From: Sarcocystis neurona
Lineage: Eukaryota; Apicomplexa; Conoidasida; Eucoccidiorida; Sarcocystidae
Assembly: GCA_000727475.1 (NCBI GenBank)
Contig: KL647296.1
Span: 901,836 to 965,835 of the forward strand
Reading direction: 5' to 3'
DNA length: 64,000 bases
In this document: piece after piece, positions 34,428 to 45,161 of the stretch
Numbering within the stretch: position 1 is the stretch's first letter
Layout of the letters: every line of letters begins with the position of its first letter
Notes under the pieces: generated by a model
Seen by the model: only the letters and a program-made list of their open reading frames with translations
Database searches by the model: none
What the model was told of the DNA's origin: nothing
Made by a program: the position numbers and the translations under genes

Positions 34428-37400
34428 CACTGTATAGGTACGTATGAGAAAAATACGTGTACGTATACCGATTACGTGTATATATATATGTAGATATGTA
34501 TATGTATATAAATGTGTGTGCACATGTCCGCATGCGTATGCATGCATTAGTTACGCACCCATGCACACACACGCCTACACGTGTATGTGTGTCTGGTAGG
34601 AAGTCTTGGAGCGCGTCACTTCTATCGCCGTTGTTTGCTGTTGACTTCTTGACGTCTTTTTTTTCTCGGGGAATTTTTTCCTCCTCTCTGTGTGTCCCTC
34701 TCCGTCTTTTCTGGAAAGGAGGAGGGGGAGGGGGGAGTGTGTGTGCGTGTATTATGTTGGTGGTGTCGCATGCGCGCGGTTGGTGAGCGGCTGTCGGTGG
34801 GTGCTGCAGGAAGATGCTCGACCTGGTGCGCGACGTGAAGCAGCGCGGCGAGAAGGCGCTCATTTTCAGCCAATTTATCACCTACTTAGACGTGATCGAA
34901 GAGTGTCTGCAGGTCTTTCTTCCGGACGTCGTCGCATGCAGGCTCGACGGCTCCACGGCGGTCGAAGAGCGACATGCGACCGTGCAGTCTTTCACCGCCG
35001 ACCCAGCGGTCACACTCTTCCTGCTCTCTACGAAAGCCGGTGGCCAGGGACTCAATCTGGCGGCTGCACGCCACGTCATTCTCATGGATCAGGTAGAAAA
35101 GCTTCTTCTTCGCTTCCCGTCTTCTTCTCCGTTTGTGCATGCGTCTCCACCAGACACTCGCGTTGGGGTCTTCTGCCGCTGCTTTTGTGTGCCTCCTGCT
35201 GCCGCTGCTCCTCGCTGCCTCCTGCTGCGGCTGCTACTCGCCTGCTGCCGCTGCTCCTCTGTGCGTCCTGCTGCCACCGGTCCTCTCCTGCTGCCGCTGC
35301 TCCTCCCCTGCTGCCGCTGCTCCTCTGGGCCTCCTGCTGCCGCTGCTGTTCACCCCCTGCGCCTTGCTGTTGCGCGTACGCTGCTGTTCTTGCTGCTGCT
35401 GCTGCTGCTCTTTTACCGCTGCGCCTCGCATTCACACTATGCGCGCTGCAGTACAGCGGCTGCCGAACTGTTCTTGGACTTCCCCCTCTCCTCGACTGGT
35501 GGTGGTCTGCAGCTTTCGACGCTATTGCTTCCTACGCGGCGCCTGTGCTGCTGCTCTTCATCTGCGGAGCGTGGGCATGTTGGCTCGTCACGTGTCGCTG
35601 CGTTTGTACGGGCTGGTGCCTGCGTGCCTCCTGCCGCTGTGTGCTGCTTTTGCTACTGCTGCGTTTGCTCCTGCTCTTGCTGCTGTTGCTGCTATTGATG
35701 TTGCCCTTCCTATTGCGGTTGCCCCTGTTGTTGCTGTTGGTACTGCGTTCGCTCTCGATGTTGCTGTCCCGGTTGCCCTTAGTACTGCTGCTGTTGCTCT
35801 TACTACTGCTAGTGTTGCTCTTGCTCCAGCTGCCGTTGCTCTTGCTCCAGCTGCGGTTGCTCTTGCTGCTGCTGCTGCTGGTGTTCTTGCTACCGCTATT
35901 GCTCTTGCTATTGCTGTGGCTGTTGCTATTGCTGCCGTTGCTCTTGCTACTGCTGCTGTTGTTGTTGGTACTGCTCTCACTACCGCTACTGTTGCTCTTG
36001 CTATTGCCCTTGCTCTTGCTGCTGCTGCCGTTGCTTCTCCGACAGCCGCGATTGCTCCTGTTGCTCTTGTACGTGCTACTACTGCTGTTGCTGCTGCTGC
36101 TGTTGCTGTTGTTGCATTTGCAGGACTGGAACCCACACAACGATCGACAGGCAGAGGACCGCGTCCATCGCTTAGGGCAGACCCATGACGTCAAAATTTA
36201 TCGACTTTGCTGCAGGGGAACTGTTGAAGAATCGATTTTAAAAGTGAGAACAATGAGGCTTCATTTATTCTTTCTGCTCTTCTCTTCCGGTACACTTCGC
36301 AGCGCCTATCACATGCATATTTACACATATGTAGACAGTTAATTCGTAGACAGATAGATAGATAGATAAAGGTCTCTCTTTCTATATATATATTTCTATC
36401 TGATGTATATATGTATATATGCAGAGAATGTGTATTGAATATATGTATATATATTCATACGCGTACCCCCACATATGCATTTAAAGCATATGCATGCGTA
36501 TATTAATATATACGTCAACATGTAAAAATTGATAGTTTTTCAAAGTTTTAAAGTTTTGTGTGGCAATTTATGAGGTATTCTCACGGGCAGGGTGTTGTTT
36601 TACATACCCGCGAGATGCTTAGACAACAGTCTCCCTCACAGCATTTATATATATATATGTGTCAACACATATATATGTATATATACATATATATAGTCTG
36701 GGTGTGGTTTATGTTCATTTCCTCGGTTTATATGTGGGTGATAGACGTGTGACTTAGCAGGGGCACGTATGGAGACATGTGTACATATATATATGTATAT
36801 ATAGGCGTATGTATATATGTGTGGGGACGTAGATGTGTATGCATATATTTATGTATGTAGTCATATATATATATATATATATGTGTCGCCGCGTGTGTGC
36901 GTAGACGCACATGCATGGCGAGGATTCTCCATCATGTGAGAGAGGGACATTTTTCTGCATGTGTGGCTGTTCAACTGCAGGGGGGGGGAAGGGGGGAGAA
37001 ACGCATCCCGACGGCAGGAACGCTATTCTGGTGAATATATGCGCCTCGGTGTTTGTATGGACATATATATATGTTTGTGTGTATGTTCGTGCATGCGTTT
37101 TAAAGAAATGTTAGCTACATACTGCGCTAAGAGTTCGCCAAGGTATTGAAGAGACGGGAGTCGCAACAGAAGAATAGGACCATATTGAAGAAGATACACG
37201 TCTATGGAGAAAAGTGATCAAGGAGCTATTGTGTTGACGGAATGGTAGTCCTATTGTCCATACATGTGTATATGTATGTGATGGGGAAGTGCACTATATA
37301 TATCCATACAGATGTATATATATACATAGAGAAGGCAAGGGCAGTGGTAGTGCATACATTTCGTATATATATGTGTGTCACACACCGCAGGATGATGTGA

Positions 37401-37715
37401 CGTCGTTCTGCGTCGACGGAATGGTAGTGTAGAGACTCCTACATATAGAGGGAGAGATATTGTAGGGAAGAAAAGTGCAGTACATATATATATATATATG
37501 AATAGGTAGAGTTCTGGTGTTCTTGCATGCATTACATATATATACACATATGTGTATATATATAAATGTATCACACACATTAAAGGATGGTGGTACCGCC
37601 GACGTCTCCTGTGTCGATGGAATGGAGTGTAGAGACTCCTTCATACATAGAAATGATGGGGGAGAACGCTATATATATATATATGTGTAGAAATCCTGGT
37701 TTTGCATGCATTAAT

Positions 37716-37749
<34 letters not shown>

Positions 37750-38887
37750 AATCGTACTATTGGATGCATTATATATCCATATATATGTTCATGTGTGCAC
37801 ACGTAGAAATGCTGGTATCGACTTCATCATATATATACAGAAGTGGTGGTATGGCATGCAATATATATATATATATATGTATGGAGAGAGAGAGAAATGT
37901 TGATATTGGATGCAATGTATATATGTTCATAAACGTATGTAGAAGTGCTGTTACTGCATCCATTGTGTATATATAGAGAGAAGTGCTGATACTGCATGCA
38001 CTCTATATGTACATATATATATGCGTAAAAATGCTGTTACTGCATTTATTACATGTATAGATATATGGAAAAGTGCAGTTACGTCATTTATGGCGTATAT
38101 GTCGGAATGATGAGCACACAGAGACATATGAACCTGTTTGACGAGGGCAGACTAGCAGGTGCGGACTACTTCCGTTTTTTGTTTGCATGCGTGCGTGCGG
38201 GATTTTGCTGGTGGGGCTGCTGCTGCAGTGCTGCCAAGCGAAACTCGATTTGGACGTGGCTTTCGGGGGAAACAGCGAGCTGCTTCAAGCCGCGATTCTT
38301 CAGGTGAATTTCTGCCCTCCTGTCTTCTCCGAATGCCGCCCCCCCTTCCGTCGTGCTGTTCCTGTCCTTTTCATCCATTTCCTGTCCTCCTCTTTTTGCG
38401 CCCCTTTTTGTGCCACTTCGCTCTCTTGTGCGTCTCCCCTGCTGTCTGCGTCTCCCCGCGCACACGCCGGTCGCGTCTCCGTCGCCGTCGCTTCCGTCCT
38501 TCGGTCTCCCTGTCTCGCCTTCTCTGCCTTTTGCTGTTTCGTCTCCTCGCCGTTATCCTTTTCCCTTCCCTTATCTCCTTTTCTGCCGCGCTCCTTCTGT
38601 TGCTCTCTATATATAAACCCGGCGGATCTTTTTTCGGCGAATATCGACGACCCCGTGTCGCGCGCCGCTGGGCATTCCTGCTGCCGGCGTTGATAGTTCT
38701 GCATGTCTCTCTGTGTGTGCGTCCTTGGGTCTGTTCGTGGGTAAGTGTGTGTGTGTGTGTGTACGTATGTACATATACATACGTATACATATATACATGT
38801 GGATACGTGGGTGGGGGTATATGCTTTTTGCATGCGGCCACAGAGGAGGAGGTTTCACGGAGCCGGCTGCTGCTGCAGGGGGGTTGA
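22055..38887 (+). CDS. SMARCAD1: Fun30/SMARCAD1-class SNF2 chromatin-remodelling ATPase, nine exons
   Basis: Exons: 22055-25183, 26677-27737, 28487-30137, 31821-31925, 33645-33784, 34810-35092, 36124-36243, 38229-38303, and tentatively 38846-38887. The first eight give exactly 2,188 codons with every phase matching. The N-terminal ~1,000 residues are Ser/Gln/Ala-rich. Helicase motifs in order: GVHWLL and [10 protein letters not shown], then GKT at 1044-1046 (motif I, ATP binding); APASLLENW (Ia); DEAH at 1367-1370 (II); LTGSPVQN near 1395-1402 (III); [17 protein letters not shown] near 1600; [11 protein letters not shown] spanning exons 4-5; ALIFSQF (IV); [11 protein letters not shown] near 2101 (V); and [11 protein letters not shown] near 2132-2142 (VI). 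VQN-x-EL-LL-FLMP and SDYEVHQ are typical of the Fun30/SMARCAD1 branch rather than ISWI or SWI2. The family slides or edits nucleosomes in the nucleus, in heterochromatin maintenance and DNA end resection. Start chosen at ACCAACATGTCT; upstream sequence is polypyrimidine although the frame remains open. The last exon ([13 protein letters not shown], stop) is the least certain. Confidence 0.92.
25184..26676 (+). other. SNF2 gene intron 1
   Basis: Splits the Walker A motif: exon 1 ends ...ADEMGL and exon 2 starts GKT. Donor GTCAGT, acceptor TTTTTTTGTAG. The interior is a polypyrimidine start, then (TA)n and TATGTA microsatellites from about 25460 to 26520, with a 14-G run near 25799-25812. Confidence 0.88.
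27738..28486 (+). other. SNF2 gene intron 2, with 18-bp CTG-type minisatellite
   Basis: Donor GTATGT after LLLTG and acceptor CGCGCAG before SPVQN, splitting motif III in phase 2. The interior has six perfect tandem copies of CTGCGTCTACTTCTCCTG at about 27793-27900, then imperfect CTG sequence. The sense strand is CTG throughout. Confidence 0.92.
30138..31820 (+). other. SNF2 gene intron 3
   Basis: Donor GTAAGC after ...TPQQLQ, acceptor GTCGTCAG before [13 protein letters not shown]. It contains TA-rich microsatellites and a duplicated ~65-bp element at about 30446-30545. Open frames inside are Tyr/Ile-rich microsatellite translations. Confidence 0.88.
30446..30545. repeat. Duplicated element carrying the palindrome ATATTCGAGAATAT
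   Basis: Two copies of a block with ACGTATAAGGAAGTC followed by ATTATATTCGAGAATATAT or the near-identical CTTATATTCGAGAATATAT, about 63 bp apart. Each includes the perfect 14-bp palindrome. Confidence 0.75.
31926..33644 (+). other. SNF2 gene intron 4
   Basis: Donor GTAAGA after SDYEVHQ, acceptor AGAAGACAG before [10 protein letters not shown] microsatellites fill the first half, and a CTG-rich sense tract with runs of CTGCTGCTG fills 32930-33630. The conserved tract resumes with [15 protein letters not shown] in exon 5. Confidence 0.85.
33785..34809 (+). other. SNF2 gene intron 5
   Basis: Donor GTACTT after AKI plus two bases of the split Arg codon, acceptor GGTGCTGCAG before 34810. It starts with a polypyrimidine stretch, then TA/TATGTA microsatellites at about 34080-34520. 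It contains no credible exon. Confidence 0.88.
35093..36123 (+). other. SNF2 gene intron 6, CTG-rich
   Basis: Donor GTAGAA after HVILMDQ, acceptor CATTTGCAG before DWNPHND. About 35180-35350 holds repeated CTGCTGCCGCTGCTCCTC-type units. About 35640-36110 is a long imperfect CTG/TTGCTCTTGCTA array. A 550-codon frame reads through this intron into exon 7, but it is not the spliced frame of exon 6. Confidence 0.9.
36244..38228 (+). other. SNF2 gene intron 7, with tandem minisatellite
   Basis: Donor GTGAGA after GTVEESILK, acceptor GCTGCTGCTGCAG before [14 protein letters not shown]. It contains TA microsatellites, a TAGA run at 36350-36365, a ~185-bp duplicated block, and an array of ~50-60 bp units at about 37680-38095. 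Confidence 0.85.
37400..38095. repeat. Tandem minisatellite, ~185-bp and ~55-bp unit families
   Basis: Two copies of a block with GTCGACGGAATGG or GTCGATGGAATGG followed by GTGTAGAGACTCCT lie at about 37412-37440 and 37611-37640. From about 37688, roughly eight shorter units follow, each with AGAAATGCTG- or AGAAGTGCTG-like sequence, then T(A/T)(C/T)TGCATGCAT-like sequence and a (TA)n run of variable length. Confidence 0.7.
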
Positions 38888-41800
38888 TGTTCGCGTCCAC
38901 GCACACGTCCTGAAAAGCGGCGCACTCCTTCATAAGAACATGCCTTACATAATATACGTATTATGCGTAGGCGCGTGTATATGCACATGTATATATGTGT
39001 ACGTCGCTCTCTCTCTTTCTGTGTCTGAAACATATACGTTTGTATGCGAGCACAGAAACTCGAGTGCCCGCCCCTTCGTGTTAACGTGCGCTATGGAGAC
39101 ACGTACAATATATGTGTGGATAGGTATCTGCGTCCCTATTATATATGTATGTACACATATGTGTACATATGTCTGCATGCGCACATGTATATTGCGTAGG
39201 AACAAAGGAATGTATGTGTACCTTATATGTACGTCTGTGTCTGTTCACGTGTCTTCCCCGTCATATGAATGTGTAGATCGATGTGTGTGGAAAGCAAACA
39301 GAAACTTCCGTGGAACATTATACCGAGCACCTCGTCAGCATATTCTCCGCGTGTGTATCTGCATGCATGTGTGGTGGGGGGGGGGGGGGTCTCGCTCTGC
39401 TCCGTTTCTGTTGCCCATCTGTCCCCCTCGTCAAAGAAGTAGTGTGTCTCTGTACGCGTCATAAAAACTATCTGTCGACGTGGGCGCGAGTGTGGAATAT
39501 TTTTCTCCATAAGGCAGAAAGGAGGAGGTTATGTCTATATATATACATCTTCGTGGACGTCTATCACATACATACCTTCAAATATATATATATATATTTA
39601 TATGTATGCATACATCTACGGGTACGTCTATAACATACGTGTCAATATATAAATAAGTATAATATATATATGTATGTATATACACACAAATACACACAAA
39701 TAGGCAGCCGTATATATGTCTGCGTATGTGTATACATGTATGTATGTACATATTTATATATATATGTATGTATAGCTTGCTCCTCTCTCTCTACATATAT
39801 ATATAGTCTTGTCGCCACACACCCAGTCATTAATTCTCATACTTTGTGGTGTCTCTCTTGTCATTTCTACAAGGACAGCTGCATGTGTAAATGATTCTCC
39901 CTCGGGTTTTGTTAGTGTCGCGTAGACGCGCCTAAAACAAATCTGTACGCACATCTGTCTGCCTAACTCAATAGGCGTCGTACTATATGTATATATATAC
40001 GTATATGTATGTATGCAGATAGATTGGCAGATAGGTACACATATGTGTATATATATATATATGTACAGAGACGTAGATGTGTACAGAGAGATACAGGTAG
40101 GTGGGTGGGCACGGCTGAAAATGCGTGTATTTCGCCGCGATGTGTGGACGCAGCAAACGCCGTTGACTTGCCTTCGGGTTCTCTCCTTCTGCCGATTCCC
40201 CCTCTTTTCGGCGGAGCTTCTCTTTTATATCTGCCACTTCGTTAATGTGTGTGGTTATCTGCAGATGTACATACAAAGGCGCACAAGCGTCATCAACATG
40301 GTCACACATAATATATCCATATATATGTGTATATGCGCATGTGTGTGCGCATACGTACACGTATATATATATATATGAGGAGATTTGCCTCTCTACGGTG
40401 TGGATATGTGTAAATCGGCATGCGTGTGCTTGTATATATATATAAGTCAAGATGGCGAGGCAGAGGAGTCAAGTTGCCTAGGAGAATTACGTGACTACTG
40501 CCTGGACTTGATTCACAGATTATTAGAATTGGTGTCACATTGTACGCAGCCGTGTTCATCTAGATATATGGACACATATATATATATGCTAACGTATGTG
40601 TATATGTATATGAATATGTGTGGACGCCTGTTCATGTGGGAGTTATAGGGTGGAAGTAGATCTGCATGCGTATGCGTTTTTATATGGCTGGGTGCCCGCA
40701 AATGTTCCCTCCTTTTGTATACATATGTGTATAAACGTATATATATAAATATATATATATATGTATATGTACGTCTTTTCACGTAGGACCTCTGGGCAGG
40801 AAGAATATGTTCGTGCGCATGCATGTGGATGATGCCTACGAAGATTCGCATGTATGTGTGTGTATGTGTTGGATGCGTGCTCGTACCTGTTGCAGGACTC
40901 TCTGATATCTTGCGAGGACGTGGCGAAGGAGTAAATTTTTGGCCCAGCTTTTCCCGCGGATTCCTCGCGGCTTTGCTCGGAAGAAGCTGCTGCTTCTGCG
41001 GCTTCCTCTGCTGTTCTCTCTGCTGCCGCCTCTCCTCCTGCTCTTCCTCCGTCTCCTGCTGCTGTCGTACCCTTTCGCTCTTCTTACGGCGGCAACCCGC
41101 ACAAAGGGCACAGCACAGGCTGTAGCCTTCACAAAGCTTGATTCTGTACACACCCATACGTATATACAGACACTTGTTCATATATCTATGTGTATGTGTA
41201 TATCTGAGTCTCCGTCTGTGTCTCTGTCTCTGTATGGATATATGTGTCCCGCACCTTCTCTTCTGCGCATCTTTCAACATGTGTGTACATCTGTGAGGCG
41301 AAACAGGCCTTCTTCGTACTTTTGTTGACCTGATACGTCTGCGTGGGGGTCCTTCTGTCTGGCTAGCGAGTCCTGCACTTCCTCAAAACTCGTCGTCTGG
41401 ATATTCGCGGGGGTGTGTCATTTCCCCCCTGTTGTCGTCTCGCTCTGCTGCTCCGTCTCTGTGTGGCCCTCCCTCCTTCCCTTCCCCTTCATGCGTGTGC
41501 ATGCATGTGTGCAAATCTCACCACGGGGGGTCGATCTTCTGCTGTTGGAGAACTCGCCCTGGCGAGAAGACGTCCTGCAGTCTTCTGTAGAAATGCAGTT
41601 TCTGCAAACAAACCGATGGAAGAGGAGACATCCGCCTGTATGTCTCTCCACATCTGCTCTCCTCCTCGTCCCCTTACGTCTATGTATATATACGTCGTAC
41701 AGACTGACTGACGTATGTGCGGTATATATATATATATATACAGAGAGACTGCTGCGAGCGGTAGAGATAGGTATATGCACAAACAAACTGTCTGATATAT

Positions 41801-42445
41801 GTATCTCGGGTAGGTGGAGGAAGGACTGCTGGCGCGGCCGTTTGTATGTTAGGGAGGGGGGTAGTGGTGGTTTAAAGTGCAGCAGATAAATATTTGTGTC
41901 TGGTCAAGTTCACGTATATATATATATACACATATGTGTAGACACACGTGTTTTTTTCGTATCTCTCTGTATCTTTGTATGTGTGTATGTATGTGCCATT
42001 CTTTATGTTCGACTCTTCCTACATGCACCCAGGGAAACCTTCCCACATACACATATATACATGTATATATGTGTGACGTCTGTGTGAATGTGTATGTGTA
42101 GTAGACATCCGCCTGTGTACATACCCCGTGGACGTGTATATACTTCTCTGTGCCTACCGACGCTTGCCGAGCCGCACAGACAGACACCAGGTGTCCTGCA
42201 CGTCGTACGAACATTCGTTTGCATGTGTTTACGAGATAGAGAGACAGTTTCTACACACTCCGAGGTATGTATGGAAAGGGGTGTATATAGACATATCAAC
42301 GGGTGCGGCCCAAGCCTGCATGCGCGCATGCCTGCGCGCAACAGCGGGTTTCGTTTGTGTCGCGGGGCCTGTGCAGTGGTGTCTTCGTGAAAGTGTTCAG
42401 AGCCGCGCCGGGGGGTAAAGACTGACGACCGCTGCCACAGCAAAA
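38888..42445. other. Intergenic spacer, TA microsatellites, one coding-like island
   Basis: Mostly TATGTA/TATA repeats, CTCT/GTGT tracts and a 14-G run near 39376-39389. A stretch at about 40450-40570 reads DGEAEESSCLGELRDYCLDL and IHRLLELVSHCTQ on the plus strand after a TATAAG site. It has normal composition, but I cannot connect it to another exon. A polypyrimidine/CTG stretch at 40975-41090 is unassigned. Confidence 0.5.
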
Positions 42446-42544
42446 ATGGCGGCGGGCGTGCGGCTGCGCGAAGGCAGACGCAACAACGGCGCGCTTTCGA
42501 AAATCTGTCCCCTGTTCTTCTCTCTGTTGCTGCTCTCTGCGGGC
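42446..42544 (+). CDS. Candidate first exon with signal peptide or signal anchor
   Basis: ATG in a strong coccidian-like context (CAGCAAAAATGGCGG) opens 33 codons: a basic start (VRLREGRRNNGALSK) then a hydrophobic segment ICPLFFSLLLLSAG, followed at once by a consensus donor GTATGT, phase 0. This looks like exon 1 of a secreted or membrane protein. One phase-0 continuation is an exon starting at 43721 after a TTTTAG acceptor (VHAKGGPVRRRQFHLVTFV, stop at 43944), but this is unproven and other frames there look equally coding. Without a second exon the gene cannot be named. Confidence 0.3.
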
Positions 42545-43399
42545 GTATGTACACACATGTGTGTATGTGTACGTACATGCATATATATGAAAGATGTGTT
42601 TTTTCTTCTTGTACATGCCTGCATGCCGGCACGACTCTACAGACTCACGTGTCCGCACTGCTGCGGGATAGGAGGCGTCATCACGTATATGCGAATATTC
42701 ACCGGCAGAGCATGCATATATATATATGTATGCTCTCCTGTTATAAACTGCACACATTTGTGTGTGTATATATATATACATATATGTTTCTAGAAACATA
42801 CTCGTGCATCTGTGTACACATTCACGTGGATGTGTGAGTACGGGGTTGGCGTCTCTTTTTAAAAGCAGATAGTGGTGGATTTGTAGACGTCTGCCCCACA
42901 CGAAAGACACGAAGGAAGGCGATCCGGTCAGGCAACAGGCAAGGCGACGCTTTGTTTGTGCTGCTGCTGCATGCCCTGCGACGTGTGCCATTTGGCAGCG
43001 GCAGCAGGAACGAAATGCGCTCAACCTCCTCGGGATAGCTACGATACACATATGTACAATACATGCCTGTTCAGCATCTGTGTGATACTGTATTCGATCT
43101 CATCGTTGTATGTAGTAGGGACAGAAAGACACGTGAGTAATAATGCTTCACTCTTTCCCTTCGTTCGTGTCATTGTGTGTATATATATATATATATGGGT
43201 GGATGCGTATACGGCTGCATGCACGTCACTGAAGAGAAGGAAACAGACTCCATTGTAGACGCAAACGTACCCGTGTAGTTGTGTACGCAGTAGAGAGCCA
43301 CGTATCTCTTCTGGTGTATGTGCACTGCGCCACTATTAGCAGGCACCCGCGGAAAGATAATCCCAAGCCGGGAGGAACCCTTCCTCATCATTCATATAT

Positions 43400-43540
43400 G
43401 TGTGCACATATATATATGACATATATATACTTGTATGTATCTGTATAAACATATACGTGTGTTTGTGTATATATATATATATATGTATCTGTATAAACAT
43501 ATACGTGTGTGTGTATGTATATATATATATACATATATGT
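43400..43540. repeat. Tandem duplication of a ~55-bp TA-rich unit
   Basis: The block TATCTGTATAAACATATACGTGTGT followed by GTGTAT(AT)n appears twice in succession at about 43437-43480 and 43485-43530. It differs only in microsatellite length. Confidence 0.65.
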
Positions 43541-44940
43541 GCATAACCACGTTCACGTGTATGTGTGTGTATAAATTTCGGTAATTGCACATAAGAAGTT
43601 GGCATGCACACACGCACTCGAAAGGATTAACATTGTCGTAGCGGACTGGCATGCAGTCGTATGAAGACCCACCTACGCTTAGGTCTGCGCAGACAGACGG
43701 AGGTGTGTTTGCGTTTTAGGTGCATGCAAAGGGTGGCCCTGTACGCCGCCGGCAGTTTCACCTAGTCACCTTTGTTACAACGCGGAGGATTTGCCAGCGC
43801 TTCCAAGTCTGCGCACATTTGTCGGCTTCCTCTTGCCAACGTGCGCTGCTCCGGTGTAGTGACAACACCCGAGAGGCTCAGCGACAAAGTGGGCGAGAAA
43901 AGGCACTTCCAACCGAAAAGAGAGGAACGAAGAGACATCGATGAAAATATTCTCCACTGCGTAAATGAAAGAGACCTGTCTCCGTCGTACTCATGCGAGG
44001 TCACCGGACGCTCGAAAATGTACATTCGCCACGCATAGATCACAGTGATGTCGATTCTTCTGGAACGATAGCTGCTGCCTGCTTCTCACACACAAAGGAC
44101 GCGTTTCTTGTTGACCATGCAACACGCACGCATTCTCTGCTGAAAAATGACGAACGGCGGTGGTGTGGAGACAGACACGTTAACTCCTTGGGAACGCGTT
44201 TTCATTTACCAAGAAGCGCACGCTGCATGCGACAAGAATCACCCGTCCACACTGCAGCTGCAGCTCAAAATCTCCTTCACGCTCTGAGACAACGTGGAAA
44301 GTCCGCGTGTGTGGGAGTAAGACAGCACGAAGACGAATCAGGTGTGCTTCAGGAAGTAAGTCGAACACAAAAGGGAACGAGCAGAATGCCTGGTTGTCGC
44401 TGAAGTTGAACAAACGACTGCACATGAGAAGAAGAAAGCAGGGACACAAGGAACGCCGCAGAAGACGGCGAACCCCTACATTTACCTGGAGGAGGACGCG
44501 GGAGAGAACGCATACGGCCCGCAACAGTTATGAGCTGCACTTACGCGTATGTAGAAATAGGACGAAGATTTAATCACGCGGAATGAAATGTGAGGCATTT
44601 CATTACGCACTTGAGTACGCCCATGTGCGGGATGTGCTTTCGCACTGCAGCACTCTCAAGGCAGTGGCAAGCACGTGTAAGAGACGTCTGAAATTACCCG
44701 CGGGCTGCAACAGGTAGATAGGACTCTCTGCGCAGGGCAGCTGTTGGGTAGGGGGAAAGAGAAATTCCCAGAAGGGAGCGATTCCACGTTTTGCTCGGCC
44801 CATTTAGCACGTGCATCCTTCTCAGGTATTTGGGCGTGGACGCTATTGTTGCAGCGTGCATGCGTACGTGGTCAAAGCAGTGTCTGCGTCAATGTCGAGC
44901 AGCACGTCTGCATACACTTCTTCATGATACATGCACTCAG

Positions 44941-45161
44941 CAGAGCGCCATGCGGTCGGTCTCCTGACTGAAGCGAAGACACACCCGTGCTGCAAGGCAT
45001 GTGCAAAATTTGTTGGCCTTTTAAACAGAGGCGAATACACGGAAACAAAGTTAGGTGCTCGTGTGGCATGCGAGTGCAACGAGCAATGCACAAAGGAATG
45101 CCTCATGTGCCGCAGAGCAGGAAGTCCTGCCATTTTCCCTGTGCAGCGCTGCAGACCGCAG
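44941..45161 (+). CDS. Candidate internal exon, cysteine-rich
   Basis: Bounded by an ACTCAG acceptor and a CAG/GTGCGT donor, 73 codons plus two bases. Reads HPCCKACAKFVGLLNRGEY, RVACECNEQCTKECLMCRRAG and FPVQRCRP, with ten cysteines. It lies in repeat-poor sequence. No family is recognised. The antisense frame also has a long open reading frame, so the strand is not certain. Confidence 0.25.

Noticed and set aside
34690..36342. 550-codon plus frame reading into the motif VI exon
   Set aside because: It crosses exon 6 in the wrong frame and then CTG intron; only the last 40 codons (36124-36243) are genuine.
37680..38095. Regularly spaced repeats that could suggest a CRISPR array
   Set aside because: Units are contiguous degenerate minisatellites with TA spacers in a eukaryotic intron; no cas genes.
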